Below are positions 22,840-35,639 of a stretch of 64,000 nt of DNA, one piece after another. Position 1 is the first letter of the stretch; every line of letters starts with the position of its first letter. Source of the DNA: Blasia pusilla (taxonomy: Eukaryota; Marchantiophyta; Marchantiopsida; Blasiales); the NCBI GenBank assembly GCA_050084515.1, contig CM114274.1, forward strand, positions 30,814,001 to 30,878,000, given 5' to 3'. A program made the position numbers and the translations under genes. The notes under the pieces were generated by a model. It was not told where the DNA came from. It saw nothing but the letters and a program-made list of their open reading frames with translations, and did no database searches.

Positions 22840-24438
22840 GGTATTAATCTTCCCACTTCAAGCTTCGTCTACTTCACAAACCCGTCTACTTCACAAAGCC
22901 GTCGCCACAAATCCTCACTCCTCTGCTTCACTTCGGCAACTGTTCGACCATTCGTCGACCCAGCTTAACTCCCTCTCTCTTCGTTCTAAGCGAACACTCT
23001 ACAACCTTCACGAACTTCCCAGACCGCAAAGCGAGAGTTCCTTCGGAATGGAAGAAATATTGACCTATTTGAAACTACAGCAGGGAGTCGGGGGATAAAT
23101 AGTGGGTTGGGTTGAACGGGATAGGATCGCACACGACCAAATGACGAGGACATTTTGGACGAACGCGGGAATCATCTGGCGTGACAAGGACAGGTTGGGC
23201 GAAGGCCCAACGTCCGTGGGCCACTCCCTCAATCAGATTATCAGAGTCCATCTTCACTTCCGCCTCCCTCGGATTCAGGGTTCGGGGAGTTTTTCGTGGG
23301 ACCCGGTACAATGCCGGGAATTTCCAATCGGAGAGAGTAATCCCGGTTTCTGAACCCGCTTTTAATGGGATTATAGAAAGAACCTACACAAATTCCAACT
23401 TTAAAATGAATCGGAAAGTCTCAATTTTAACCGGCTGATTTTACTCGTGATCCCGGCTTTCCCCGAACAGTGCTCGGATTCGCGATCAAAAGTACGCCGC
23501 ACGCTCGGTCGACCGCGGGTAGAAAATCCAAAGTCCGGGGAGAACCGGGTGTTGACGTAGCCCGGTGAATTTTTAAATTACCAATTCAGTTTCTGAAACA
23601 CCGCCCAAAAACCGACGAAATATTTAGTCCCCTTTGTATTAGTAGCAAAATAGCCGACCGGATTTACCGTCCTACTTTGTACAGACCGGAAATGCACTAG
23701 TTCTCTAGACAAAACTACCCGGACCCTGAGAAAATCACGGAGGCCCGGACGGCGAAGTGAAGGATATCGCGCTCCACACAACGGCCGTTGAATGCCGTCC
23801 GCGGCCAACCAACTAACCCGGCGGTAGAAACTCATGCAAACTTGCGCTGCGAACTGATTGTCTACGGTAATTGGCTCTTTCTTATTATAGTATTATTATT
23901 ATCTTAATACGCGTCCACTTCGGGAAACTTTAAGTTTATATTAATGAAGGAGTAAGAAAAAAAGTTTATGAAAAAATCGTCCTTTCTTTCGTCTAAACTT
24001 AGTTGAATATATTTTCCCGGACACGGAAAGAAGATTCCTATTCCCCGTTAGGGGGAGGCCCCCTTATGTCTCTCGGGGCTGGTTTTGGCCTGTGGGTTTT
24101 TTTTCTCTCTATGCCCCCCCCCCCTTTTATGGCCTCTCCTTGTTTTGTTTACATGTCATCTACATTATCCACGTGTCTAATGCATGTATATGTTAATTAT
24201 TTTCTTATCCATCCGTCTCAAAGGCCGCACATTGATTTTCTTTCTATGCTACGAAGGCGCAAAATTGTTGGAATGTGATCATTCCTAACGCCAAGCATGG
24301 GACCTAACTCTCAAAGTTTGAGTGTCATGACCTTTTCCTTGGTGAATACCATGCATATACATAAGAAATCAATAGAGATGCACGCCACAATTCCATGATC
24401 CCTTGTTTTTGCATGGTTCATAAGTCCATATGACAACA
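22840..24438. other. 5' flank and low-complexity tract
   Basis: A GC-balanced tract (22840-23850) with overlapping short frames on both strands and no recognised domain. It is followed by AT-rich DNA and a run of T and C with a 13-C tract at about 24115-24125. The first 100-150 bases are probably the leader of the minus-strand gene. Confidence 0.35.
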
Positions 24439-24633
24439 CTAGCTAGTGTCTGTGCTCGGCACGGGTGAAAGATTAGCCCAAGAAGACAAAAGCTCGAATG
24501 TTTCAAAGAGTCTCACATGCTTGAGTTTACAAGGAAAGAGCAACACATGTCAATTAATTACATGCCAAAAAGGACAAGTGTCACCATGAGGGATGGCACC
24601 CCCTATAAGGGCAATCTCTTATCATAATGTAGA
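24439..24633 (-). mobile_element. Mini-Helitron, 195 bp
   Basis: On the minus strand it begins A|TCTACATTATGATAAGAG (TC at 24633-24632) and ends with a hairpin CCGTGC-CGA-GCAC.G and CTAGCTAG followed by T (end at 24439 or 24443). The 5' region aligns with TCTATATTATTAT.GGAGAGTGCC of the other copies. No coding capacity. Confidence 0.65.
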
Positions 24634-25654
24634 TTGTTTACTAGGGGTCCATATCATACAAATCCCGAAATATTTCAACTTTAACCCGTAGGCCATAACT
24701 AGTGCTTCGTAATGGGTGACCCATCCAACAAATACATGGTTAGTTTTGCACATCAACCCTCAAACAACAATGTCGCAAAGGGTGGACCTATAAGCAATAT
24801 CATCTCTTATTCATTATCGTATCTTTACTTCTTATGGGAAAGTCACGGGGATTACAAAATCTTCTATGTTCCCAACACCTTCGGAGTGCGATATTTCCCA
24901 ATTTCATGGACAATTAGATTTTGTATCACGTTCCAAATCGAACGCTCTTAGGGAAGGTTTTTTTACATTAAAGATACCAAAAGAAAGACTTCATTTATCT
25001 TATTCAAATTTATCAAAAAGAAAAACTTTTATTTGTCTTATTCAAAGAAAATCGGTGATGAAATTCCGATAATGGGAAAAAAATACATGACTAAGTATTT
25101 GTGATCAAATATTTTCAGTCATATAAATGTGATTTGGAAAAAAATTCTGCGTGGATATTTCTAGATGAATATTTGACATGAAAGTTTTTAGGTTGGATAT
25201 TTCTAGTAAATTCAACACTTGAAAAAATTTATATGACGCCTTTGGACACATTTTAAAATTATGGAAATTATGATCTAGATCCATTTCTTCTACTTTTTTA
25301 ATCTCATCCAGATCCAAATTAAATTAAACTTGTTCCTCCCCACCAAAATTCAAATTTCGAATTTTTTTAATATCATCAATCAATATTTTGAAACATGGGA
25401 AGATATAATGAAAAGGATGGAGACAATGGAAAATTAAAAATAGAATTAATTTTTTATTTAAAAATAGATCCTTTTAAGATATTATTATAAGAAAAATAAA
25501 CCAACAATTAAATATTAGCTTCTCTATTTAACTTAGCACAAGGAAATGTTTTCAAAAATAGTATGAGAAAAAATTCAAACTTAGCATGCTAAGAGATCCT
25601 TTCTATCCATTCTCTCTTTAGTTTGGAGGAGGGAAATATTGAAATAAATAATTA
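24634..25654. other. AT-rich, no gene recognised
   Basis: Very AT-rich with short frames only (longest 79 residues at 24712-24951). No motif or domain was seen. Confidence 0.4.
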
Positions 25655-25849
25655 CTAATATAAGTCCGTGCTATGCACAATTCTACATTACCTACTATAC
25701 TTAACTTTGCAAATTTTCAAGTGTCATTTCAAATCAATTTTGGACCATTCTATTGGCTCGGAAGGCAAACAATCCTATTGACGAAGAATGTCAAGTGTCA
25801 AAAGGAGAAGAGTTTTCAAAATGAAGGGCACTCTCTAATAATAATATGA
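25655..25849 (-). mobile_element. Mini-Helitron, 195 bp
   Basis: Minus strand: A|TCATATTATTATTAGAGAG at 25849, and at the other end a short hairpin GTGC-ATA-GCAC, nine bases, then TTAG (25655) followed by T. The internal block TTTTGACACTTGAC corresponds to CTTGACACGTGGC of other copies. The last bases are TTAG rather than CTAG, so the terminus is slightly decayed. Confidence 0.6.
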
Positions 25850-25899
25850 TGAAAGAGGTTCATATATGTGAAAAAAAAATGTGACGAAATCACTAAAAT

Positions 25900-26330
25900 C
25901 TATTATAAATCTTGGAGATACAAAGTGGCCTAGTCCGTGCGCTCAGAGAAGAGCTTTGATGGAACTTGAAGATGGAGATAACTTGACATTCGAGAATACG
26001 CTACCGGTGCGGCTCCCGACTATTTGACTACTCGGGAAACTAGGGTTTTTATCTATTTTCTATGACTTTATTTATAGAAAAAAATTATGGGAGTTGTGCC
26101 CCTAGACCCCGCAACGCACCAAGGTGTCCCGCAACCTGATGTTATATAAGATTAGATAATCCTAGTAACGCTAGCGCTATTCCAAAAACTCCTTCGTCAT
26201 ACTACTATGACTCCTTCAACGTCTAAGTCAGAACAATAAATCTAGGATTCTCCTCATATAAGGAGTTCGATCAGATTAATAAGACTAAGAGAAGTGGATG
26301 TTGAGAATCCAACACATCCCCCCCCCTTCA
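25900..26330 (-). mobile_element. Copia-like 3' LTR remnant with polypurine tract
   Basis: Read on the minus strand, a polypurine tract GAAGGGGGGGGGA (26317-26329) is followed by TGTGTTGGATTCTCAACATCC, a typical LTR start. A TATAAATA promoter-like box follows at about 26068-26075. The far end near 25900 is uncertain. The style (TGTTGG.. start after a G-rich tract) is common in Ty1/copia elements, but no pol region was found beside it, so the class is a guess. Confidence 0.5.
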
Positions 26331-26739
26331 ATATCCAATCGAGAAATGGTTTTTCCTTAGCTACTATGATTCTTTATTGTAGACAATAAGTCTTTGTAGC
26401 TTTGTTTCATGCCCAAGTTGGGCTTTTGAGGAAGGCTCAAGCTATGGGAAACACCATCCCTAGAGTCATTATCATGCTCATATATATCACTTTACTATGC
26501 GGTCCACATTGAACGTCATGTGGTGCAACATCCTCCACGATATAATAATCTTCTCGAAGAACAAGTTAAAGATCTCGTCATCCAATGCAAACTATCCATC
26601 GGCATCTACATGTGCATCTCCACCCCTAGCACTCTTTTGCAGTTCATCAATGTGAATCACCCATCTTAATCCCAATCAACACAAAGCTATCAAATTAAAA
26701 TTATGTCTTAAACTCTCGATGGCTAGCAAATCTTGTAAT

Positions 26740-27490
26740 TAACTATCATCCAAATCATGATCCATGACTCACAATCTTAGGTCACGAAAATCATGGAAAA
26801 TCTCTCACACTATGTCTCTTGATGACTCTACTTGTACGCTATCTCCAAGCGCCACTCCCCAACACTCTATTACTACCCTAGGTCAATTTGCTACTAGTGA
26901 GACTCGACAAAAAATTCGGCAACTCTACCGTACACAGCCTTTTGAACGAAAAATTGACATGACATCAAACACAACGTCTCTCTAGGGAGGCAACTCCATT
27001 GCCCACCTACACACATCAAATTTCCCCCTAATCCCTAATATCTTTCTCATGTAAAATCAAAATAAATGCAGCACTCCCAGCCAAATCCAATCCTAAATGT
27101 ACATCGACACTTCGAGCTACGTCCATCCTCTATCATGAGGGAATCTAGACTCTAGCACATAAAATCTTAGCAAACCCTAAAACTCCTAGAGCTCCAAAGG
27201 ATTAACATGAGAAAGATGGGTTATGAAATCCCTCTCCCTCATCTTTGTATCCTTGGGCTCTTCCCCCCAAAAATAGCCCTAAATTGGTAACTTACGCACA
27301 TAAGTTATAGATGATTATTGACTTATTCAACATGTCACTAAGCTCAAAATAGCGAAAGAGGGGAATTTTCCTAATTGACAATCTCGACATAATGGAGTTG
27401 TCGTCAATCTTATCCGACACATTGGAATGAAGTTATGCCCAAAAAACCCACTGACCCTCTACATTGTTGACATGATATAACTCTACTTGT
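26740..27490 (-). mobile_element. Decayed relative of the methyltransferase gypsy element (5' LTR and leader)
   Basis: Order and wording match 43.15-43.70 kb: AACGTCTC..GGCAACCTC, ATCTTTCTCATGTAAAA, TACATCGACA/TACATCGGCA, AACATGAGAAAGATGG, AAAATAGCCCT..TTGGTAACTTACGC and GACACATTGGAATGAAGTTA. Many substitutions and indels separate the copies. The LTR part begins at about 27050 and the leader lies at lower coordinates, so it is in minus orientation as in the main element. No coding region survives. Confidence 0.7.
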
Positions 27491-30082
27491 TATCTAACTA
27501 AAATCCTCTGAGTGGTCATCATATTTTTCTAGACGAATCCAATATTGTCTCATATGTTATTAAGTTTAGCTTGTTGGGGAGCATGCCCTTTTTTCTCTTA
27601 CTATGGCCAAGTGCAACCTTGGTGTCCTTGACTCCTTTAGTCCACCTCATTTTGTACTCCTGATGGGTATCCTTATAACTTTTTATGCAAGCCTTGCTTA
27701 ATCTTCTATCAGACCCCATAGAGCTAACGACCATTGTGTTTTATTGACTCTTGGCCTTTTTGTTCCAACTAAAAAATGAATTTTATGGGGTTGACAAAAA
27801 AATCAGGGTCATGTCTAAGAGTTTTTTTTGAACTAAATAAAAAATGTACGATGCAAGTTTTCCAATGTTTTGCATGTTTCGCCTAATTTTGAGATGTTTT
27901 TACTCAAAAAAATAAAAATTCTACATGATGATCCAATTTAGTTAAAAAAAAGGAAAACTTTCAAAAAAATATTAAAATTTTATACGAGCATATTGGTTCC
28001 ATAATATTTGATATGTTTTCAAGGGCACCCCAAATTAATAGGCCACCATAAAAACTAACTAATAGTTCACATTATTCCTTATTAAAACATGGTTATGATT
28101 CCCAAGGAAGCATCCATCCCTCCATTAGGTGCAAGTCTTTGTTAGGCCTTACTTAGGCATCATATAATAGTGTTATGAGGTGTACTTGTGCTAATCCCAT
28201 AAGCTTACAAAATGACGACATCCAATGTGGGATAAAATGTAATAATAATATGGCTCATAAAAGTGTCAACACTTTTTATGGGCCATATTATTCTTGAGCA
28301 TACTTCAAACCCCCACATGAATCACAATTTAATTTTAAACTCACCCTATGTTTAGATTGGTATCTAAATATAAGATGTTCTTTCCCAATGTTTGAATAAA
28401 TATTCATATATTTTTATTTGATTTAAATGATATGATATATGGAAAAGCGGTATGAAGTGAATGTAAATTTATTCAGAGCTAAGACTTTTCTTGACAAGAA
28501 AGAAATCTTGCACAAAAGCCATATTTTAGTTTCTCATACCTTTAGGGTAGGCTCAACGTAATGTGCTCTAGTTGCAATTGACACAATTGACCATGCAACC
28601 CTTTTTTCCTTCCCATTATGCATAGTTGAGCTAGGTAAAGTTAGCCTAAGTAAAATAAAATATGAGTTAAAGGGAGAATTATTTTACTAAAATATTTTTC
28701 CCTTGGAACGTTGGATGGATTTGATTCCAAGAGATATTGTTTCCATTATATCATATTTCTATCATATTTAGTTAGTGAACTAAGTTTAAGTTAATCCTAA
28801 GTTAACTCTTCGTAACTAAATGTGAGGATATGGAAGAAAAATATTTTATTTCAAGGACAGATTCAAGGAACTTTTAATTAGATGTAGACCATTTTGAATA
28901 AGAACAAGCAGAAATTTCTTGCCAAAAATATTCCTAATTCATTTTATATGGTGAGACAAGCGCATTCTTATAGGAGAAAGTTGTTTTGAAGTTCTTGGGA
29001 ACTTCAACACTTATACTAAATTTCTAATAATTTTTTTTCATTTTATAGGCGCATTCTTAGTACATAAATGTATGAGATATTCTAATAAGCTTATTTGGAG
29101 CTTCTTCTTCTTCTTTAGTCAATATCATGAGAAGTAGATATGAACTTTAAGGTCCATGCCCACAATATTGTATGCTTTGATTCAATAATGAGACTTGGAT
29201 ATGTGTTTATGATAGTTCAAATGTTTGGATTTTCACCAATACTACTACCAACACTACGGGAAATTTAGTGGCCAAAAGAACTTTGGCAATTATTTCTAAT
29301 GTCCAAAGTAGGGATGAAATTTTATTTAATCCTACCTTGATTAAACCTTGTAATTGACTTATTATGAGTGCCAAGAAAATTTGGATCCTCTTGAGGATAT
29401 TTCTCACTAGTTTGCTTCCAAAGAAGTAGGAGATTATTTGATTTTAGTTCCTAATACAATTTATGAATATATATTGGTATTCCTCATTATAATGGTATCC
29501 ATATACAAAGCTATAGTCCCTATGTGTGATTTTGAGTAATTAGGGAAGTTATCAAATGCTAATGATATTGTTACACATGAGAATGACAAGGGAGACATTA
29601 CAACCAAATGTGCTCCTACAAATTATATTATCATAAGAGTTAAGTGCAAGAAAGGAAAAAAAAATACCTATATAGTTTCCTTTATTAGGGAGACCAATTC
29701 CCCCCCATCCCCTTATCTTGTATATCTCTAAATCCATAAGCAACAAGTTTGATGAATTTTGGTTTGATGTAAAATTTCCCCATACAATAGCTAGATTCCC
29801 TCTTTCTAGTACTTTGATCATTTCTCTATTTTTTTTCAAAAAAGATTATCATTTTTAGAGCACTTACCTAGGAACAATTCTTTAAGAGAGCTTTTCTTCC
29901 TAGTTTTATTCTCACAATATAGCTAACAATAATCATTTTTTTTTATGATTCTATATCCAAGAAAGATCTTATTTGATGCGGGATAATCATCAAACCAAGA
30001 GTCTCGCTTCTTTCTTTTCCTAAAGGATTTTCTCATCTTCATATTGAATGTCTTGGAGATATTCAAACACAAAGAAAGCAAA
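27491..30082. other. AT-rich, no gene recognised
   Basis: AT-rich sequence with only short frames, apart from the foldback listed separately at 28247-28289. No domain was seen. Confidence 0.4.
28247..28289. repeat. 20-bp foldback hairpin
   Basis: AATATGGCTCATAAAAGTGT and its reverse complement (two mismatches) are separated by three bases. Possibly a degraded MITE. Confidence 0.7.
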
Positions 30083-30249
30083 TCTATGTTTATTTTTATT
30101 AGAGGATATCTTCTTGATTTTTCCATATCTTGCAATTAATGTTTGACACGCCACATGATACTTAAAAGCCAAAATCTATCTTTGATGGATAAAAGTAAAA
30201 CACAAAAATGTATTTTTTACAACTCATGTAAGGCACGAGTATATACTAG
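30083..30249 (+). mobile_element. Mini-Helitron, 167 bp
   Basis: Starts A|TCTATGTTTATTTTTATTAGAGG. It contains ATCTTCTTGATTT and TTTGACACGCCACATG, which align with CCTTCTTGATTT and CTTGACACGTGGC of other copies. It ends with the hairpin ACTCATG-TAAGG-CACGAGT (30222-30240), five bases, CTAG (30246-30249) and T. This is the cleanest 3' end of the family in the window. Confidence 0.7.
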
Positions 30250-31190
30250 TCAAAATTTGAAAAGGAATTATCAAAAACTATGAAGAGAGCTACAAAAGAT
30301 GGAAACACTCCAATAAATATAAAGAAAATGAAACTAAGCACCAAATAAGAAGTTGTAAGATGAAGCCATGAAGAAATGTTATTTTAGTGGGCATATCTAT
30401 TGTAGTACTTTAATTTAGGAGTCTATGATTTTATGTGGTTGAGTTAAATGAGACATTATTCAACCATAGTTTATTTCTTGAATATTTCATTTAATTAAAT
30501 ATCATGCTTATGTTTTCTTGTTTCATGCATAAAAAACCTCATCCTCAAGCATCAAGTTTAAATATTTTTATCAAAAATATTACTTGACAAGAAATTAGTT
30601 TATGTGTAGAAGGTTTCTTGGAACAATAACCCTAGGATTTTTGAAAATTTGGATCATAATATCATATTCATCTTCGAAGAATAAATTTAAATTTTCATAT
30701 GATTCCAACTCTAAATAAGATAAAATTGTGAATACAATTAAAAGGAGTTGCCTTGGATGTTTTAGGGACTAACTCACTTGCACATCTCAATCATTTCATT
30801 TTTTATAATGCTATAAATTGCCACTCTATTTTATCTTGTAAAAGAGAATAAAAAAACCTATAATTTTTTTTATTTTTAAAAATTCAGATAAGAATTATGA
30901 TAATAATAATAATAAATTATTGGGAAATATATGACTTGTGCAAACATATTCACTAAAATTTGATAGTGGTATAGTTATATCTAAATTTCAAAAAATAAAA
31001 GCCAAAATTCAACCATGCATATGGAAAATATTAAGATTACTATCCATATATTTTGTCAAAGTTTTGGGTCGGAAAATAAGTCAATAAAACCAAGAAAACT
31101 ATAGGTAAAAGTATAATGGTGATATGCATTATCCTAGCAGATGCACAGCGTGAGTGGGATTTTCCCCACTCCCACATAAGCCAAAATAAG
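30250..31190. other. AT-rich, no gene recognised; short ATA microsatellite
   Basis: Nothing beyond a run of about seven ATA/TAA units at 30896-30917 in AT-rich DNA. Confidence 0.4.
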
Positions 31191-31276
31191 AATTTTTTAG
31201 CGTTAGCACAACTGTAGATAACAAGAGTTGATATGGAACTCCTTATCTACAATTGTGCTAATGCTAAAAAAAAATT
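31191..31276. repeat. MITE-like foldback with about 30-bp arms
   Basis: Arm AATTTTTTAGCGTTAGCACA..GATAA (31191-31221) pairs with 31243-31276 with a few mismatches; the loop is 21 bases. The form is that of a short foldback element or MITE; no target-site duplication was identified. Confidence 0.7.
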
Positions 31277-34200
31277 CATTCAAATTGTGATTACTTGTGC
31301 TCTCCTATTGAGTGGAATCTTTAACCTTCCTTGTCTTGTACTTACAAAATTGGAATCATCTAAGTGATATTGGGAAGACGAGTAATAATATAATCGTTGA
31401 TGATAAGGTCAATCTTGGATCTAGTGATATGTCTTTCCTTCTAAGTTTATCTTCACTTTCGATTTCTTGAATATTCATTCTTTAGTCAATTTCTGAAAGG
31501 CCTTAGCGTTCATGGACTTTTCCAAGAATTTTCATAGTCCTCTATGCTATGTTACATGTTGTTTTAAGGTTCCAAAAGTTTTCATTAGACCTACAAAATC
31601 TTTCATTAGTCTACTGTCTTACAAAAATCATGACATCTCGAGTCATGAACACAACTTATGCTCTCCTCCCCATGATAAACCCATCCTTCTAGATTAATCG
31701 TTATATTGGCTACTTCATGAGTGCAAATTCGAGGATGATCGTATTATCTAGAAAGTCTTTCTAGTCAAGAAACCTATGTTACTTATGTTGGTTTGAGGCA
31801 TATGAAGATAAAGCTAAGAAGTTATGTACAGAAGTCTATCTCAACTCATTTAAAATAGAAAATAATGATTCCAATTTAGGTGAAAATAAAGTAACTCCAA
31901 CTTTTTCCAAATATTTGATAGTTTGTTGAACTTTTAAGGGATTTCAAAGGCTTAAGAAGAATTTAAATTTTAATGGAGATTGATGGAGTTGTTAGTAGCC
32001 AACAAATTTTTCATGTAATTTTCCATATTGTCTTTGGATATTATGGCATTCCAAAATTAGAAGGTCCATGGAGCAATCTATGTTATGAAAAAGAACCACA
32101 AAGGAGGTTGAATTGCGTCTAACAAATTCTATAATCATCAAGTGAAAAGAATTTTTAAGGTATTTTAAATCTTCATTTTTGTAGTTGTGAGTGTAGCTTC
32201 TTTTTCCTCAAATCTCCATGAGGAGTTGATAAAGCAAGCAATCCTATGAAGATTATTGTCAAATTTTTTAGTCTTGAAGCTTGCAGTAAAAGAGGTTTTT
32301 TTTAAAAACAATTATACTCTTGTTATATATAGAAGTAAAATAGAAATACCTACAAGAATGGCTTATGGATCCTTGCTTGGAGATCCAATATGTATGGATC
32401 AATTGACTATCTCATTACATTGTGAAGACTATTGTATGATTTGCGTGAAGTACATAGCCAAAATTGGAATACCGTGAACCATTTTCATATTACACATAAA
32501 GCTTAGTTTTTTTCCATCCATGCTAGAGAGTTCTAGATTTGATGCAAATTTATGAACTCTCATCTTGCACTACTCTTCTAAGAGGAGAGCATGATGAGAT
32601 TAAGTAATTACCTAATCCTCGTTATAATAGAACTTGAAGATCTTCAAGCATAATTCATGATATGACATCACCCTAGGATGATTTCACTCTTAAATTATCA
32701 ACTAACTTATTTTATCCATACATAGTATTTGTGCATCTACGCCCATGTATATTCGCCCTTGAACAAACTCCACATACTATCTATACAAAATCTAGGTAGG
32801 GACAAAAATACCTTCCCTTGGAGTTCTTACTTCTAAGTTTTGTTTAGAGATTGATGTATGTGCTTGGATCACTTAAAATTCCTTTTTATTGTTGAAATCA
32901 CAACCAAGAAATAGCATGAGGAAAAGAAGGTGCAAAATTTGAAGTCTCTTTACTCTACTAGGAGGAACTTTAAGCCTATTTGAATATACATAATCAATTC
33001 AATAGTATGGTTTTTGGTGTTGATTAGATTCAGAGTTTAGAGTAAAAGATCCTTTCAAGCTATGTAAGTTATTTACGGCCCTTACATGTAAGCGTTTTTC
33101 TTTTATTGGTTGGGCAGGCTATCCATCACATCATCTTGGCTCATGTGGTTCTTCATACCGTAAGATGCAAATTTTGTGTGGAGATATTTTGTTTTATCCG
33201 TGATAAGTTAATATGACCTTAACAAGATTCTCATCTCACCTATTGAGTACAAACTTTATAGGTTAGTGTGTGCCCATGATTTTTATCAGTGAGAAATTAG
33301 TACGGCCTTAACAATTTTCCTACGACTTTAATTAGTTATAGATTCTAATTTCACCCATTAAATTCAAACTTTTTACTTTTCTAGGTTCGTGTGACTCGTG
33401 ACTTAATTGAAAATTCTAATCTCACCAATTGAATACAATCTTTCTAGGTTCGTGTGATTTTGCACACCATTACCCCACTGAATACGAATTTTCTAATTTT
33501 CACGGGTTAGTTAGTGTGACCTCAATACATTTCGTTTGTTCTGAATTACTCTTTCTGGTTAGATTAACTTTGGTATCCACACGTTTCTACCCATTCCAAT
33601 CCCTCTGAAAGGCCGCATAGTGGTTTATGCTCTGACATTCAATGAATGTTCTCTAGTGACAGTTCTCATTAATGAGAAATAAAAGTAAGGACCAAGAACT
33701 AGAAAAAATAAAAGGAAAGAACTTTACAAAATAAGGTAAGTAACTTTTTGACTAGAATAGTGTTGAAATAATGGAAAGTGAGGAGGAAGATTTTTCAACA
33801 CATTAAAAAGAGAAAGGGAAGTTTTATTCCTCATCTAGAACTTGTCCAATGGGTACAAGAAACAATCCTACAACATCTTCAGTAATGTCAATTTCCAAGA
33901 GTTAGAAAAGTAGATAAGGAAGTGTTGTTTTTGTTAAGAGAGCTATCGACTCTTCTACACTTAAACCTTTTGAAAAAACCAAGTTCGTGCCTAGAGAAAT
34001 GTCGATCTATTTTAAAGTCCAAAGATACCCATTTAAGGAAGAGTTAGAGGAACCTTGACAATAGGAAGAAGCCATCAGATAGAGTAAAATCTTGTCACAA
34101 CTAATAACATTGAAGGTAAAAGTCCCAATGGGTAGATCAATAATGTAATGCGAAAGGATATTGGATCCTTCTTCATCCTTCTGGTGGATTCCACCAAATC

Positions 34201-34572
34201 TCAATAGAAAGGATGCCAAGAGAGAAATAGATTCCACCACATTTATAAATGACAAGTTGAAGAGAAAGGCAAGGGACATAATTCCGACCTTAAGCCATTA
34301 GTTTCCTTTAAACTAGAATGTAGGACAAAAAAGTCCACATCTTGTATTGTTAAGCCCTCAAAGTGAATGTACATACCTAAACGAATTTGCCGTGTGGAGA
34401 AAAAACTTTGCATTTTTTTAGCCTACTTTCACGAGCACATAAAATCTTTAAGTCGCTGGCATAGATACCTAAATGAAACATATCGCATTTCATCCCCTCA
34501 CCTACGCGTCGCCCTTTTCAATCGGATTTTCTTAATCATAGACACATGACGAAACAAGAAGACTTTGTCGTA
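31277..34572. other. AT-rich, no gene recognised
   Basis: AT-rich with short frames on both strands (longest 90 residues at 34007-34279 minus), without recognised motifs. Likely decayed repeats. Confidence 0.4.
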
Positions 34573-34703
34573 CGCATACATATCGCTACACAACATACAT
34601 CGCTGGTCACATCTACACCAGACAACACCGATCTTTCCCACACACGGGTCGATCCATACATGTACAAAAATCAACTCATACATATACATGGAGATCACAC
34701 AAC
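34573..34703 (-). repeat. 131-bp direct repeat X next to the 3' LTR
   Basis: This block is nearly the same as 35193-35323, exactly 620 bp away. It therefore brackets the LTR body on its outer side while the other copy lies on its inner side. It is best read as the start of a second, truncated LTR in tandem. Confidence 0.8.
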
Positions 34704-35323
34704 AAAAATAAAGAGTAGTAAAAACGGCACACCCGGCCTAAAACTCCACTCCTGAATCTACATCGGCATATGGAGCCTCGTCCACCCTGTGCTATCAAGG
34801 AATCCGGACGCTAGCATCCTAGTCCTATCTCACACACATACAAGGGAGGTGCTCCAACGGCCCAACATGAGAAAGATGGCTTAGGAAAGCCATCTTCCTC
34901 TCTTATATAGGGTTGGGAAGAGCCAAAAGGCTCTTCTCCTAAAAATAGCCCTCCCCTTGGTAACTTGCGCGCACATGTTACCAAGGGCGGGTGACTTGGT
35001 CAACAAGTCACCCGGCTGTGAAAGACCTCAACATAAAAGTTGTTAGAAACGACGTTCCTGACACAATGGACCTATCCTCAACATCATCCAACACCATGGG
35101 AAAAAGTTATACTCAAGATAGTCCGTTGGCTCCTACGCCCTATCCACGATAGATCTCGGCCTATCGGCTACTCAGATGTGACAACTGTCTTGCGCATACA
35201 TATCGCTACACGACATACATCGCTGGTCACATCTACACCACAAAACATCGATCTTCCCCACACACGGGTCGATCCACACATGTACAAAAATCAACTCATA
35301 CATATACATGGAGATCACACAAC
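34704..35323 (-). repeat. 3' LTR (about 620 bp)
   Basis: Bases 34704-35185 match the other LTR body at 43257-43738. The inner 138 bp has no match there. On the minus strand the LTR is preceded by a G-rich tract (AGGGGGGCGG) and would start TGTGTGATCTCC. It contains a TATATAGGG block and a foldback around AGCCAAAAGGCTCTT. Alternatively the LTR is only the 483-bp body bounded by TGT..ACA. Confidence 0.75.
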
Positions 35324-35439
35324 CGCCCCCCTAGGTGGCAGTTGGATCCCCCCAACTCCAGATAGAAAATATCACATCTCTGACATGACCTACGACCCTA
35401 TACACATCTCGGATACATCCATCGTCTCGTGGGAACCAC

Positions 35440-35635
35440 ATCAAGAGGGGGGGGTCAGACATAACATATGCCACCCTCGAAAACAACCATCACATACCAA
35501 CATGGTGGCTGCACCCCTCGCAGATCCGCACAACATGCACCTCAAGCATGCTGGTACCACTGCCAAGCTCGAATCCACCGTCCCACCTACGTTCGAAGAT
35601 GACATGGCGCACAATTGTGCACATGATCCTTCCAA
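35440..35635 (-). pseudogene. PHD-finger-like module at integrase C-terminus
   Basis: A 64-residue minus-strand frame carries zinc ligands spaced as in a C4HC3 PHD finger: C33xxC36, C48xxC51, H56xxC59, with the typical aromatic W before the His (GWH) and the CLTPP turn. The frame ends in a run of eight C (35447-35454 on plus as G). In the neighbouring frame the expected continuation appears at once: a Leu-Asp-x-Val-Pro segment, a Trp, and a last ligand pair of which the first Cys is Tyr. PHD fingers read histone H3 tails. Here it sits where chromoviruses have a chromodomain, suggesting a targeting role. The homopolymer frameshift and the C-to-Y change make this copy inactive. Confidence 0.65.
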
Positions 35636-35639
35636 ACCA

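Noticed and set aside
22814-23098. 94-codon plus-strand frame
   Set aside because: It starts within the first exon of the minus-strand gene and continues into its likely leader; no domain or splice support.
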